A stretch of 64,000 nt of DNA from Paenibacillus sp. G2S3 (GCF_030123105.1 NZ_CP126095.1:5084001-5148000), one strand, 5' to 3'; positions 35,350-44,281 are shown, numbered from the stretch's first letter. A program made the numbers and translations. The notes: generated by a model not told the origin, from the sequence alone.

Positions 35350-36501
35350 TTACTTCATACCTCCTTCAGCAATCTTTAAAGCTCGTACCGCAGTAATTAG
35401 TGCATTCTCAAGCGCAGCGACATCTTCTTCAGTGTGACTATCACCGAAACTGATGCGGATGCCTCCTGAAGCTACAGAAACATCTTTACCCATAGACAAT
35501 AGAACACGACTAGGTTCTGCCAGCCGGGAGGAGCAAGCCGATCGAGTAGAAACAGCCATTCCTAGTTCCTCCAGCTTACGGGCGAACACTTCCCCTTTCA
35601 TGCCAGGGTATGAGAAATGCACAATATGAGGCGCTCCATCCTCTCTGCTGTTTATAACAAATTCAGGAACGCTGTGCAAGAAGCGTAACAGTCGATCTCG
35701 AAGTGGAAGCAATCGGGCATAGAAGGTTTCGCGTTGCTCACCACCCATCCGAACGGCTTTGGAAGATGCAACAATCGCAGGTACATTCTCAGTTCCAGCA
35801 CGTTGACCCTCTTCATGAGAACCTCCTGAAAGTAAGGGGAACAGTTCGATACCTTCTTTAATATAGAGAAGCCCCGCTCCGCGTGGGCCTCGAATTTTGT
35901 GAGGAGACAAGCTGTAAAGATCCGCCTTCCATCCTTTAAGGTCAACAGCAAGCTTACCATATCCCTGAACGCCATCGACATGAAATAAGGTTCTTGGATT
36001 TACGGATTTAATCAGCTTGCCAATCTCCATCAGCGGCTGTACTGTTCCAATCTCATTATTTACATGCATCACACTTACGAGCACGGTATCACGCCGTACT
36101 GCAGCAGCTACTCGCTCTGGATCAATCATTCCAGTGCTGTCGGGCGCTACAAAAGTAATCTCCCAGCCATTCCGCTGCAGTTGCAGACAACTTTCATACA
36201 CAGAAGGATGCTCTAATTCCGTAGTTATAATATGACGCCCTCTTGACTGATACTGCAAAGCAGCACCTTTAATGGCTAAATTGTTACTCTCCGTAGCCCC
36301 AGATGTAAATAGGATCTCCTTTGGTTGTACAGATAACGCAGCCGCGCATACTTCTCGTGAACGCCTGATCAGCTTGGCCGCTTCACTGCCAGCACGATGT
36401 AAGGAGGACGGGTTAGCATAGTGCAGCTTCATAATTTGTTCCATCGTCTTCACCACTTCTTCATAAGGTGGTGTAGCGGCGGCATAATCCCAGTAAAGCA
36501 T
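35350..36501 (-). CDS. Cysteine desulfurase, NifS/IscS-like (ThiI partner)
   Basis: This pyridoxal-phosphate enzyme releases sulfur from cysteine. The 383-residue protein has FTSGATESNN and HVDGVQG, the PLP lysine in SPHKIRGPRG (Lys202), and the catalytic cysteine in STRSACSS (Cys323). A short active-site loop without the extra residues of SufS fits the NifZ type that is paired with thiI in B. subtilis. ATG 36501 follows AAAGGAG. It precedes thiI by 3 bp. Symbols vary (nifZ, iscS), so none is given. Confidence 0.92.
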   Translation of the reverse strand: MLYWDYAAATPPYEEVVKTMEQIMKLHYANPSSLHRAGSEAAKLIRRSREVCAAALSVQPKEILFTSGATESNNLAIKGAALQYQSRGRHIITTELEHPSVYESCLQLQRNGWEITFVAPDSTGMIDPERVAAAVRRDTVLVSVMHVNNEIGTVQPLMEIGKLIKSVNPRTLFHVDGVQGYGKLAVDLKGWKADLYSLSPHKIRGPRGAGLLYIKEGIELFPLLSGGSHEEGQRAGTENVPAIVASSKAVRMGGEQRETFYARLLPLRDRLLRFLHSVPEFVINSREDGAPHIVHFSYPGMKGEVFARKLEELGMAVSTRSACSSRLAEPSRVLLSMGKDVSVASGGIRISFGDSHTEEDVAALENALITAVRALKIAEGGMK

Positions 36502-36569
36502 ATATCGATTGTCTCCTTTACTTCTTTAAAGTACAGAATCATTAAATCATTGGTTCTTAAATTTCGAAA

Positions 36570-36632
36570 AAGGATCAAACGGTGATCCCAAATACCAGCA
36601 TGTGGTTTAAGGAAAATAGCCGTTTGATCCTT
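36570..36632 (-). terminator. Terminator after the lytic transglycosylase gene
   Basis: Perfect arms AAGGATCAAACGG (36570-36582) and CCGTTTGATCCTT (36620-36632) form a long stem directly after the stop codon. The minus strand then has TTTTTCG. Confidence 0.8.
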
Positions 36633-36636
36633 TATA

Positions 36637-37347
36637 TTATACAGCGTATTCTGCGCGAGCGCGTTCTATTTTAGTAAGGTAGGACTGCGTCTCTTTGGGA
36701 AGCAGTGAAAGTTTCTCCAACAATTCCTGATCATTGCCGACACCAAGGTCAATTACTCTTCCAGGTCCTGCATTGTAAGCCGCTAATGCCATCTTTTCCT
36801 GTCCGTCAAACCGCTTTAATTGATAAGACAGGTAACGAACGCCACCATCAATATTTTGGGCCGGGTCAAAAGAATTTGAAACCCCTAACCCGCGCGCTGT
36901 TCCATCCATTAATTGCATTAATCCTTTAGCACCAGCCGATGAAACCACATTCGGATTAAAGGAAGATTCCGTATCAATTACAGCTTTTATTAAATCGACC
37001 GGCACCCCGTATTTGGCACTCGCCGTTTGAATTAGATCATCATAGCTTGTTGGTTTAGTATCCGTTATTTCCCCGGAAATTACACTATTGATACTTTCCG
37101 CTGTCCCGCCAATCTGTTGCCATAACAGGCTCGTAACAGATGACGTATCAGGAAGTGACGTCAAGAAGCCTGTGTCCCCGCTACTAGAGGAGTTAGATGA
37201 CAAAGCTTGAAGCATTTCTGCAAATTGAGAGGCTGACGCGCCCGACCTTTCTGTTTCATTCGTTGAGCTATTCTTGTCGGTTGCACTCTTTAAGCTTATC
37301 CATTTAAGCTGCCCTAACCCATTGGTTACAGCGGGATTAATCTCCAT
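36637..37347 (-). CDS. Lytic transglycosylase (SLT) domain protein
   Basis: SLT enzymes cleave the glycan strand of peptidoglycan to 1,6-anhydro products. The 236-residue protein has an N-terminal ~100 residues of low complexity (Ser/Thr-rich), then the SLT domain from about 104. The catalytic Glu is Glu127 in VIDTESSFNP, followed by SAGAKGLMQLM and ALAAYNAGPGRV. No signal peptide or membrane helix is visible, which is unusual for this class; B. subtilis has an SLT protein of the same kind with an unclear export route. ATG 37347 has AAAGGAG upstream. It is a single-gene unit. Confidence 0.87.
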   Translation of the reverse strand: MEINPAVTNGLGQLKWISLKSATDKNSSTNETERSGASASQFAEMLQALSSNSSSSGDTGFLTSLPDTSSVTSLLWQQIGGTAESINSVISGEITDTKPTSYDDLIQTASAKYGVPVDLIKAVIDTESSFNPNVVSSAGAKGLMQLMDGTARGLGVSNSFDPAQNIDGGVRYLSYQLKRFDGQEKMALAAYNAGPGRVIDLGVGNDQELLEKLSLLPKETQSYLTKIERARAEYAV

Positions 37348-37461
37348 ATCGGCGCACTCCTTTGATCCTGTTGTATCATATCTATTGGACTAACCTTAGA
37401 TTTCGATGATTTACGGCTTAATATTACATTTTATCCGAGATTATTGCTATATGCTGGAATG

Positions 37462-37505
37462 AAAAAACAGACTTCAGACCCTGATATTTAGGTCTAAAAG
37501 CCTGT
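37462..37505 (-). terminator. Terminator after the DUF4190-like gene
   Basis: ACAGGCTTTTAGACC pairs with GGTCTGAAGTCTGT around a short loop, followed by TTTTTTC on the minus strand. Confidence 0.8.
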
Positions 37506-37531
37506 TATAGTTCAAACTTTACCATTCATTT

Positions 37532-37945
37532 TTAGCGAGCAAAGGGGATCATCACAAAGTAACTAAGTGTAGATACAATCCCTAATCCCATTGCCCATGC
37601 TCCAAGCGTTTTTTGCTCTTTGGCATATGCGTAATACCCAACTACAACGGATATAGGTCCAAGAATGATGGACCAGAGAAACAAGGAGGCAATACCCATA
37701 GCAAGCCCAGTATATCCCATCACTTTGCTACCGCTATGTTCCACTTCGTTCTCCTTAGTTTCACTCGCCGCACGTGGTGTTGTATCCCGGACCTGCATCG
37801 ATACCGGATTCACCTCTGCGGCATACTCCTCTTGATGTTCTCTGTCCCGACGGGGATAGTCCACTCTACGCGGACGCAAAATGACTTTTCTCGGACCGGA
37901 TGGTCCATTGGATGAACTTGATTCATTTTCCTTTTCTCTGTCCAT
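37532..37945 (-). CDS. DUF4190-like two-helix membrane protein
   Basis: The 137-residue protein has a long charged N-terminal half (about 1-70, rich in Arg, Glu and Ser) and two C-terminal hydrophobic helices (about 77-101 and 112-134). The end matches the DUF4190 pattern (MGIASLFLWSIILGPISVV and YAYAKEQKTLGAWAMGLGI), whose function is unknown. ATG 37945 has AGGAGG upstream. It lies 13 bp after the DUF1540 gene, so the two are probably one transcript. Confidence 0.7.
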   Translation of the reverse strand: MDREKENESSSSNGPSGPRKVILRPRRVDYPRRDREHQEEYAAEVNPVSMQVRDTTPRAASETKENEVEHSGSKVMGYTGLAMGIASLFLWSIILGPISVVVGYYAYAKEQKTLGAWAMGLGIVSTLSYFVMIPFAR

Positions 37946-37957
37946 TAGGGCGGCCTC

Positions 37958-38179
37958 CTAGGAGTTCGGCTTAAATGTTAAACAGCATGTTGCGGACGAT
38001 GTTGCGACATGATCGTGGTGACCTTCATTCGTCATTTCTTCAGCATATTCTTCTTTAAATCCACTACCCGCATGCTTGTCGATCTCAATAATAATTTCTT
38101 CAGCCCGGCATAAATTATGCTCGCCCCAATAATGACAATTGCTCACACTACATTTGACTAATGGCTTTACACTCGACAT
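37958..38179 (-). CDS. DUF1540-like small cysteine-rich protein
   Basis: From ATG 38179 (GAGGTG eight bases upstream) the 73-residue product has the pattern CSVSNCHYWGEHNLCRAEEI and a later CCLTF. This Cys-x4-Cys-x8-Cys plus Cys pair fits DUF1540, which probably binds a metal ion. A middle His-rich stretch (EGHHDH) may add to that. An in-frame ORF to 38278 adds 33 residues with no binding site and reads through intergenic DNA. Confidence 0.78.
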   Translation of the reverse strand: MSSVKPLVKCSVSNCHYWGEHNLCRAEEIIIEIDKHAGSGFKEEYAEEMTNEGHHDHVATSSATCCLTFKPNS

Positions 38180-38253
38180 ATTTATCACCTCGGCTTCATT
38201 ATGTCCGCTCGATTTACCCCCTATTCGACAGACAAGTTTCCAGTTGATGTAAC

Positions 38254-38305
38254 GAAAAAAAGGACCAGCTCTTGTCAATGTAGATTGACAATGTGCTGAT
38301 CCTTT
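38254..38305 (-). terminator. Terminator after the YpuI-like gene
   Basis: AGGATCAGC...TTGTCA pairs with TTGACAAGAGCTGGTCCTT, followed by seven Ts on the minus strand. Confidence 0.85.
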
Positions 38306-38323
38306 AGACGAACAAGTTAACTG

Positions 38324-38821
38324 TTAAACCTGATTTTGCATACGTTTCTCAGTCAAATAGTCGTTCTCATAATAAGTAAGATCATCGCGTAGCTCTTCAT
38401 AGGTCTTGGTAATTTCTAGAATAATATCACGTGCTGGACGAACTGGTTTTTTACGGAAACGAATGGCATCCTGTCCAGTATAAGCATAACGTCCATCTTC
38501 AGAATAGCTTTCATTCTTTGGATAGAAGAAATTATTCACGCCATAGTGATATACATTATAAAGCGCCTTTTGCGCAAAAGATTCATCGAATGTAGCACGA
38601 CGCAGCGCAACTCCCAGCTTCTCATAAGACATTTCCGAGAACACTAACAGATGACGAACATCGGACAGAAATCCTTGATAGAATTGTACAGTTTCTTCAT
38701 CATCTTCTGTTACAAGCTGAGGCAATGCATGCTCGTTCAGAAAAATTTCCATCTTATCAATTACATCTTTAAGTTTGTCTCTCGTCGATTCACATAATTT
38801 CTGCACATTGGCTGCTGACAT
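38324..38821 (-). CDS. YpuI-like protein (DUF3907)
   Basis: The 165-residue soluble protein resembles YpuI/DUF3907, a Bacillales family of unknown function. Features are an N-terminal helical segment (VQKLCESTRDKLKDVIDKM), VRHLLVFSEMSYEKLGVALR, then NVYHYGVNNFFYPKNESYSE and a C-terminal acidic helix with TYYENDYLTEKR. No membrane segment is present. ATG 38821 follows AAGGGGGAG. It is a single-gene unit with a terminator. The family call is by recognition and moderately secure. Confidence 0.72.
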   Translation of the reverse strand: MSAANVQKLCESTRDKLKDVIDKMEIFLNEHALPQLVTEDDEETVQFYQGFLSDVRHLLVFSEMSYEKLGVALRRATFDESFAQKALYNVYHYGVNNFFYPKNESYSEDGRYAYTGQDAIRFRKKPVRPARDIILEITKTYEELRDDLTYYENDYLTEKRMQNQV

Positions 38822-38892
38822 GGCGGTTGCTCCCCCTTATTATTCCCTGCTCTTGTAGTCAATAAAGTTAATCTTATGAAGAAATAGTCTTT

Positions 38893-39005
38893 AGACATAT
38901 CTCTTTATTCTTGCAATATCAGGATGCAAACACAGAGAAGCCTAACCTTCTGAAAATTAAAAGAACATCCATCGACGTATCTCCTGCAATATCAGGATGC
39001 GAACT
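38893..39005. repeat. Direct repeats upstream of the subtilase gene
   Basis: TGCAATATCAGGATGC occurs at 38912-38927 and exactly again at 38985-39000, each preceded by GAC(A/G)TATCTC. The start-to-start distance is 73 bp. They lie 130-220 bp upstream of the protease start, in a ~310-bp gene-free stretch (38822-39130). Regulator sites are possible. Confidence 0.6.
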
Positions 39006-39130
39006 CGAGATGCTTATTCTCTCTGATATTATCATAAAAAACGTTAGGAAGGTATCCTTTTCTAAGATGCATAAAACATACGCTCTCTTCTAAACCTATA
39101 GACATTACAATGCGTAGAGGAGCGGAAATC

Positions 39131-41068
39131 ATGTCACGAAAAAATCTAACGGTTGCAGGTCTGATAACAGCTGCGTTCACAGTTGTATTACTTACCTTTG
39201 CGCTGCGTCCTGCCACGAATGGGACCACCAGAGAAGTCGCTAATGTCGCTGTACCCAATCCTGCTCCAACTTCAACCCTACATTCAGCACCAAATCCCTC
39301 ACAAGAAAAATCATTGAAGAAAAGCTCCTTATCTCAAGATGTTGACGCGACGGATCACCTGAATCGAGTAGATGTTAGCAGACATTTGACTAAACTCCTC
39401 TCTGAAACGTATGGAATTTCTTCGCTTCATGATAAATCAGTGTATGCGAAACGTTTGCAGCAGAACCACGGATTTATCACCATGCTTATGTGGATCGATT
39501 TTCGCAAACATAAAACGGAAACCTTTAAATCCTCCTCCTTTCCTCAAGGGACCGAACAGGAGAATCAAGAGCTGCAAAAATATCTTAAGACGGCAAAATC
39601 AGCGATCCATGGTCATCAATCCTATGAATCTCCAACGTTTACAATCGGTAAAGAAAAATATTACTTTATCGCTCAGCGGAACAAAGAAAAAAATGTAGGT
39701 ATCATCGCACTTATTAACCAAAAGGTGCTTGGGCGTGTGGCAGACCATCAGCTGAAGAACCTGCGTCTCATTCCTTATCCGAAGGAAGGCAAGTATCGTG
39801 TAGAATCCGTTCATACCGACAATTTAAAGGATATCACCGTCAAGACCGGTCATGATAACGAAAACGCCAGCCATTTTTATGAGAATGAAATTGTCGTCCG
39901 TTTCCGCAATAACTCACCTACTCCGGGGCAGCTTCAAACGATAACCGCTGATATCAACGGTAAGAAGCCACGTAAGCTTGGGTATGCCTATATTTTCCGT
40001 TCGGAGAAGATGACTTATTATGAGCTCAAAGACTATTTCACCAATAAATGGCATCCTGAATATACAGAGCCTCACTATATGTATTTAACCAATGATACGA
40101 TAACTAAAAACGCAGAGGGAACAGTTACTCCAAATGACATGTTATTCTCCACTTATCAATGGAACCTGCCGGCGATCGAAACGGAGCTGGGCTGGAACCT
40201 CTCCAAGGGAAGTAAAGAAGTGATCGTAGCCGTAGTGGATACCGGAGTCCAGATCAATCATCCAGATTTAAAGGGAAAGCTTTTGACAGGGTATAACGCG
40301 ATCACCAATGGTTCTACCCCAGAAGATGATGTCGGACATGGTACACATGTATCTGGAATTATTGGTGCCCTGGTCAATAACGGAGAAGGAGTAGCTGGAA
40401 TCAGCTGGTACAACAAGATCCTTCCTGTAAAAGCACTCGATAATTCAGGAGCAGGGACCACTTACTCCGTAGCAGAAGGAATCATTTGGGCAGCAGATAA
40501 CGGTGCGAAGGTCATAAACTTAAGTCTAGGTAACTATGCGGATTCCCAGTTTCTTCATGACGCGATCAAATATGCCTACGACCGAGATATCGTCCTCGTA
40601 TCTGCTGCAGGCAACGATAATACAGAACGACCAGGATTCCCTGCTGCCTATCCTGAAGTGATTGCAGTAGCTGCAACGAATGCTTCAGGGGAAAAAGCTT
40701 CCTTCTCCAACTACGGCGATTATATTGATGTCGCAGCACCCGGAGAAAGCATAGCAAGCACTTACCCTGATAGCCAGTATGCCGCTTTATCCGGTACCTC
40801 GATGGCCAGTCCTCATGTCGCTGCGCTGGCGGGTCTGGTGCGTTCACTGAATCCGAATCTAACGAATACGGAAGTTATGGATCTCATGACCAAAAATGCT
40901 GTTGATTTAGGTACTCCCGGCCATGACAAATATTTTGGCTGGGGTCAGGTCGATATCTATAAAACACTGCAAGCTGCTAGCGGCAATCAGGTTCCACTAC
41001 AGCTATGGCCACAGCATGTGCAACAACAAATGAATCAATTGAAACAAAGATTAAGTAACTCTAAGTAA
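39131..41068 (+). CDS. Secreted subtilisin-like serine protease (S8)
   Basis: From ATG 39131, with AGAGGAG eight bases upstream, the protein has 645 residues. It has a signal peptide or anchor helix (about 5-25), then a ~150-residue N-terminal region with no recognised domain. A fervidolysin-like propeptide segment follows (NEIVVRFRNNS, about 250-320), and then the S8 catalytic domain. The triad is Asp370 (VVDTGVQINHPDL), His403 (GHGTHVSG) and Ser557 (SGTSMASPH). The oxyanion Asn is in SAAGNDN. The C-terminus ends shortly after the domain. An ATG at 39110 in frame is less likely, being upstream of the binding site. The gene is monocistronic and convergent with the MocR gene. Confidence 0.93.
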   Translation: MSRKNLTVAGLITAAFTVVLLTFALRPATNGTTREVANVAVPNPAPTSTLHSAPNPSQEKSLKKSSLSQDVDATDHLNRVDVSRHLTKLLSETYGISSLHDKSVYAKRLQQNHGFITMLMWIDFRKHKTETFKSSSFPQGTEQENQELQKYLKTAKSAIHGHQSYESPTFTIGKEKYYFIAQRNKEKNVGIIALINQKVLGRVADHQLKNLRLIPYPKEGKYRVESVHTDNLKDITVKTGHDNENASHFYENEIVVRFRNNSPTPGQLQTITADINGKKPRKLGYAYIFRSEKMTYYELKDYFTNKWHPEYTEPHYMYLTNDTITKNAEGTVTPNDMLFSTYQWNLPAIETELGWNLSKGSKEVIVAVVDTGVQINHPDLKGKLLTGYNAITNGSTPEDDVGHGTHVSGIIGALVNNGEGVAGISWYNKILPVKALDNSGAGTTYSVAEGIIWAADNGAKVINLSLGNYADSQFLHDAIKYAYDRDIVLVSAAGNDNTERPGFPAAYPEVIAVAATNASGEKASFSNYGDYIDVAAPGESIASTYPDSQYAALSGTSMASPHVAALAGLVRSLNPNLTNTEVMDLMTKNAVDLGTPGHDKYFGWGQVDIYKTLQAASGNQVPLQLWPQHVQQQMNQLKQRLSNSK

Positions 41069-41073
41069 CACCC

Positions 41074-42513
41074 TTAACCACCCATCTTCAAAAATCTACC
41101 AAGCAAACGGAGAAATAACCGTAAACCTTCCTCCATATCCGTTTCATTCATTTGTGAATAACACAAACGGATATGCCGGGAAGGGGTCTCCGTAGAGTAA
41201 CAGACATCACCAGGTAAAAAAGAAATGCTCTCCTGTTCGGCCAGCTCATGCAGTCTTGCGATATCAGGAGAACCTGGCAACTCCAACCAGAGATTAAGTC
41301 CTCCCTCAGGGAGAATATATTTCACTCCAGGCGGCGCGTAAAGCTTCAGAAGCTTCGCCGCCTTTTCCATGCGACCACGGAGTGTGAATCGTAACTGAGC
41401 AGCATAGGATTCATACTTGCCTGCTATGAACGGCAATACCGCCCGTTGCGTGAGCAGCGGACTCCCTAGATCACTTGCGGACTTGGCGGCAATAAGCCGA
41501 GACAGAATATTCCCTTCAGCAGCTACACAGGCAATTCTGCAGCCGGGGGCTATCACTTTACTGAAGCTCTTCATATAAACTACATGCCCTTCGGCATCCA
41601 TCGATTTGATCGTAGGCGGTGCAGGTGCATGGAAGTATAAATCACTAAATGGATCATCCTCAACAATAAGGCAACGGTAACTGCGAGCTAATTCCAGCAG
41701 ACGTTGTCTTCTTGCTATGCTCAGGGTTACTCCACTTGGATTCTGAAAAGTGGGGATGGTATAAATCAGTTTAGGTGGTCTTTGATCACACATTTTTGTA
41801 AGAATGTCTACCCGCATCCCTTCACTGTCCGTAGGCACAAAAATCATCTCTGCACCTCGTCCTGCAAAAACATCAATAGCTCCAGTATAACTAGGAGCCT
41901 CAAGATACACTGCGTCCCCTGGTCCAACAAAAGTACGAGCCACCAGATCAATGCCTTGCTGAGTTCCGCTTGTGATCATCAAATCAGAGGAACTGAGTGC
42001 CATTCCACGTGCGTTCAGATGATCTCTCATAATTCCTCGCAGCTCCAGATCCCCTTGGAAGTTCCCGTAGGTTGCCATAAGCTCCGGCTGCTGAGTGACT
42101 AATGCTGCGTAGGAGTCACCGATATTTTTTAGAGGAAGTAACTCACTATGAATTGCAGCTATATGAAAGGGATACTTTACTTCAGAGTAATCAAAATTGC
42201 GCCATAGCTGTGCTCGCGGCAAATAATCATCATATCCATCCTGCCAGCGACCATCTTCCTGACTTCTATTATGCTCAGGGTCGGTTACAAAGCAGCCTTT
42301 CCCTTGTCTGCAATAAATAAGCCCCCGCTTCTCAAGCACATCGTACGCCTTGCTTACCGTTACCTGACTTACTCTCAATGTTGTAGCCAAACTTCTTACG
42401 GAGGGTAGCCGGACACCTTGCTGGAGCAGTCCTGATGAGATCCGCTGACTTAGGGTTTCGCTGATTTGATGAGGCAAAGATTTACTGCCGCTGCGAATCA
42501 AATCGATATGCAT
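41074..42513 (-). CDS. MocR-type GntR/aminotransferase transcriptional regulator
   Basis: MocR proteins fuse a GntR winged helix to a type-I aminotransferase fold and often respond to pyridoxal phosphate or an amino acid. The 479-residue protein has a GntR domain (about 1-75, LPSVRSLATTLRVSQVTVSKAYDVLEKRGL). The aminotransferase-like domain has TSGTQQGIDL, PSYTGA and the PLP-lysine motif MKSFSKVIAPGCRI. ATG 42513 has GGAGGTG upstream. It is divergent from a real aminotransferase gene, its likely target. The ligand and target are inferred only from the arrangement. Confidence 0.9.
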   Translation of the reverse strand: MHIDLIRSGSKSLPHQISETLSQRISSGLLQQGVRLPSVRSLATTLRVSQVTVSKAYDVLEKRGLIYCRQGKGCFVTDPEHNRSQEDGRWQDGYDDYLPRAQLWRNFDYSEVKYPFHIAAIHSELLPLKNIGDSYAALVTQQPELMATYGNFQGDLELRGIMRDHLNARGMALSSSDLMITSGTQQGIDLVARTFVGPGDAVYLEAPSYTGAIDVFAGRGAEMIFVPTDSEGMRVDILTKMCDQRPPKLIYTIPTFQNPSGVTLSIARRQRLLELARSYRCLIVEDDPFSDLYFHAPAPPTIKSMDAEGHVVYMKSFSKVIAPGCRIACVAAEGNILSRLIAAKSASDLGSPLLTQRAVLPFIAGKYESYAAQLRFTLRGRMEKAAKLLKLYAPPGVKYILPEGGLNLWLELPGSPDIARLHELAEQESISFLPGDVCYSTETPSRHIRLCYSQMNETDMEEGLRLFLRLLGRFLKMGG

Positions 42514-42528
42514 GAACCCCTCACCTCC

Positions 42529-42557
42529 ACTGTTATATTCAACGCTTTACTGTTATA
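42529..42557. promoter_or_regulatory. Candidate MocR operator: two ACTGTTATA direct repeats
   Basis: ACTGTTATA occurs at 42529-42537 and 42549-42557, a 20-bp period (two helical turns), in the 93-bp gap between the divergent genes. It overlaps the region where both promoters must lie (for example TTTACT at 42546-42551 and TATGAT at 42570-42575 on the plus strand). MocR proteins often bind direct repeats. Confidence 0.45.
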
Positions 42558-42606
42558 CAGTACTGCTATTATGATAGCACCAAATCGAAAGGTGGAGAAC
42601 TCATTT

Positions 42607-43827
42607 ATGGATATCAAATACTCGGCCGCAGCCAATCACCTAGGATCATCAGCCGTTCGTGAGATTCTAAAAGTTACACAGGGCAATGACATTATTTCAC
42701 TTGCGGGCGGGCTGCCTGGGGAGGATTTGTTTCCCTTGGAGGCAGTACGGGACGCTTACAACCGCGTACTCTTCAGCGATACCTCAGCGCTTCAATACGG
42801 ACTAACCGAGGGCTTTACTCCACTACGTGACAAAATCGCTGAAAGACTTACTCGGCAAGGAATCCCTGTAACAGCGTCTGAGATGATTCTGACTACAGGT
42901 TCCCAGCAAGCCATAGATCTACTATGTAAAATACTGCTTGATCCCGGTGATGCTGTCCTTGTTGAAGCTCCTACTTATCTGGCAGCCTTACAGGTACTTG
43001 GCTCTTACCGAGCTGATATTCATACGATAAATAACGACGAGCAAGGCATTTTGCCTGATCACCTGGAAGATCAAATTCAGAAACTACGGCCCAAACTCCT
43101 ATACGCAGTTCCAACCTTCAACAACCCTTCAGGAGCAACCTGGAGTAAGGAACGTCGTGAGAAAATAGTTGAAATTTGCCGCCGCTACAATGTTCTTATC
43201 TTGGAGGACAATCCCTACGGTGAAATAACCTTTGAGGAAAATAAAGATCTTTATCCACCCTCACTAGCGTCCATCGACAGAAGCTATGGCGGCGATTATT
43301 GTGTCGCTTACACTGGAACCTTCTCCAAAATCGTAGCCCCTGCCCTGCGTACCGGCTGGATTATCGGCGATTCCAATCTAATCAAGACCATCGCCAAAGC
43401 AAAGCAAGCAGCTGATCTGCATTCGAGTACCATTGACCAGCGTGCTTTAGATGAACTGCTGCTTCATTTCGATATTGAGCAGCATATCCGTGTCATCTCA
43501 CGAGAATATTATTCTCGAATGAAGCTCTTATCCGCGGAACTCCGATCGCAGAGCTGGGAAGGAGCTCATTTTCTAGAGCCACGAGGCGGTATGTTCCTAT
43601 GGCTAACGCTTTCCCAAGAGATCAACACGAAGGAATTACTTCCTCTCGCAGTAGAGAACGGTGTTGCTTTTGTTCCAGGTGAAGTGTTCTATTCATCACA
43701 GCCCCATAAGAATAAGATGCGTCTGAATTTCACACATACGCCACCTGAGCTTGTACCCGTTGCTGTTCAGCGTCTGGAGAAGGCATTGGTGCAATGGCGT
43801 GAGCGTCAATCCACCGTTCGATCGTAA
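42607..43827 (+). CDS. PLP-dependent class I aminotransferase (2-aminoadipate/LysN-like)
   Basis: The 406-residue protein begins MDIKYSAAANHLGSSAVREI from ATG 42607, with GGTGGAG nine bases upstream. An ORF from 42466 adds 47 residues that overlap the regulator gene and was not used. Motifs are ISLAGGLPGEDLFP, LTTGSQQAIDL, APTYLAAL, VPTFNNPSG, LEDNPYGEI and the PLP lysine in YTGTFSKIVAPALRTGW. The substrate could be 2-aminoadipate, an aromatic or another amino acid. It is divergent from the MocR regulator and likely controlled by it. Confidence 0.9.
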   Translation: MDIKYSAAANHLGSSAVREILKVTQGNDIISLAGGLPGEDLFPLEAVRDAYNRVLFSDTSALQYGLTEGFTPLRDKIAERLTRQGIPVTASEMILTTGSQQAIDLLCKILLDPGDAVLVEAPTYLAALQVLGSYRADIHTINNDEQGILPDHLEDQIQKLRPKLLYAVPTFNNPSGATWSKERREKIVEICRRYNVLILEDNPYGEITFEENKDLYPPSLASIDRSYGGDYCVAYTGTFSKIVAPALRTGWIIGDSNLIKTIAKAKQAADLHSSTIDQRALDELLLHFDIEQHIRVISREYYSRMKLLSAELRSQSWEGAHFLEPRGGMFLWLTLSQEINTKELLPLAVENGVAFVPGEVFYSSQPHKNKMRLNFTHTPPELVPVAVQRLEKALVQWRERQSTVRS

Positions 43828-43834
43828 TCATGCT

Positions 43835-43888
43835 AAAATAACCCGTCTTCTTCATCTTTTATGGGATGGGGAAGACGGGTTATTTTTA
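43835..43888 (+). terminator. Terminator after the aminotransferase gene
   Basis: AAATAACCCGTCTTC pairs with GAAGACGGGTTATTT, followed by TTTTAAT. The As on the other side mean it may also serve the minus-strand small gene. Confidence 0.85.
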
Positions 43889-43900
43889 ATTCTCAGAATG

Positions 43901-44149
43901 CTACTTCTTAGACACTTCTATACTATCTTTATTGAGCCTAAAATATCCATTTTCAACGAAAGACATGATTCGACTGACACTTACCCCTGTTTGAAGGGAT
44001 ATATTTAATACCATCGTGTCGGGTGAAGTCTCTACGATACGCCTGATTCTCTGATACATCTCATCACAACTATTGCACATTCTCTTATTGTTTCGTTCAT
44101 ATAAATGTCCGCAAAACCCGCAAATCTGATAATTACCCATGCTATACAT
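43901..44149 (-). CDS. YvyF-like (flagellar operon-associated) zinc-finger protein
   Basis: The 82-residue product begins MYSMGNYQICGFCGHLYERNNKRMC, continuing to a second CxxC in CNSCDEM. This four-cysteine zinc-finger pattern is followed by a helical segment with RIRRIVETSPDTMVLN and VSVSRIMSFVENGYF (helix-turn-helix-like). It resembles the flagellar-operon protein family YvyF, but no flagellar genes are nearby. ATG 44149 has a weak GTGGGAA upstream; ATG 44140 (MGNYQ) is equally plausible. The 3' end is close to the aminotransferase terminator. Confidence 0.68.
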   Translation of the reverse strand: MYSMGNYQICGFCGHLYERNNKRMCNSCDEMYQRIRRIVETSPDTMVLNISLQTGVSVSRIMSFVENGYFRLNKDSIEVSKK

Positions 44150-44180
44150 TTCCCACTTTCTACATATCTTCTTGCCACGA

Positions 44181-44281
44181 GCATAAACACCTTCGGCGTC
44201 CTTATAAGGATGGTAAGCGTTGCGAGAAATATAAGGATAATGTATAAAGTGAAACTTATACTTTCTTATATTTTAAAAAAG
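44181..44281 (+). repeat. Dispersed two-hairpin element, copy B
   Basis: It is nearly identical to copy A over CACCTTCGGCGTC and over the ~55 bp from GCGAGAAATATAAGG onward. The first hairpin is shorter. It lies between the YvyF-like gene and the 3' end of rnpB. Confidence 0.8.

Noticed and set aside
42466..42606. N-terminal extension of the aminotransferase
   Set aside because: It would overlap the divergent regulator start and the shared promoter; the residues do not resemble the family N-terminus.
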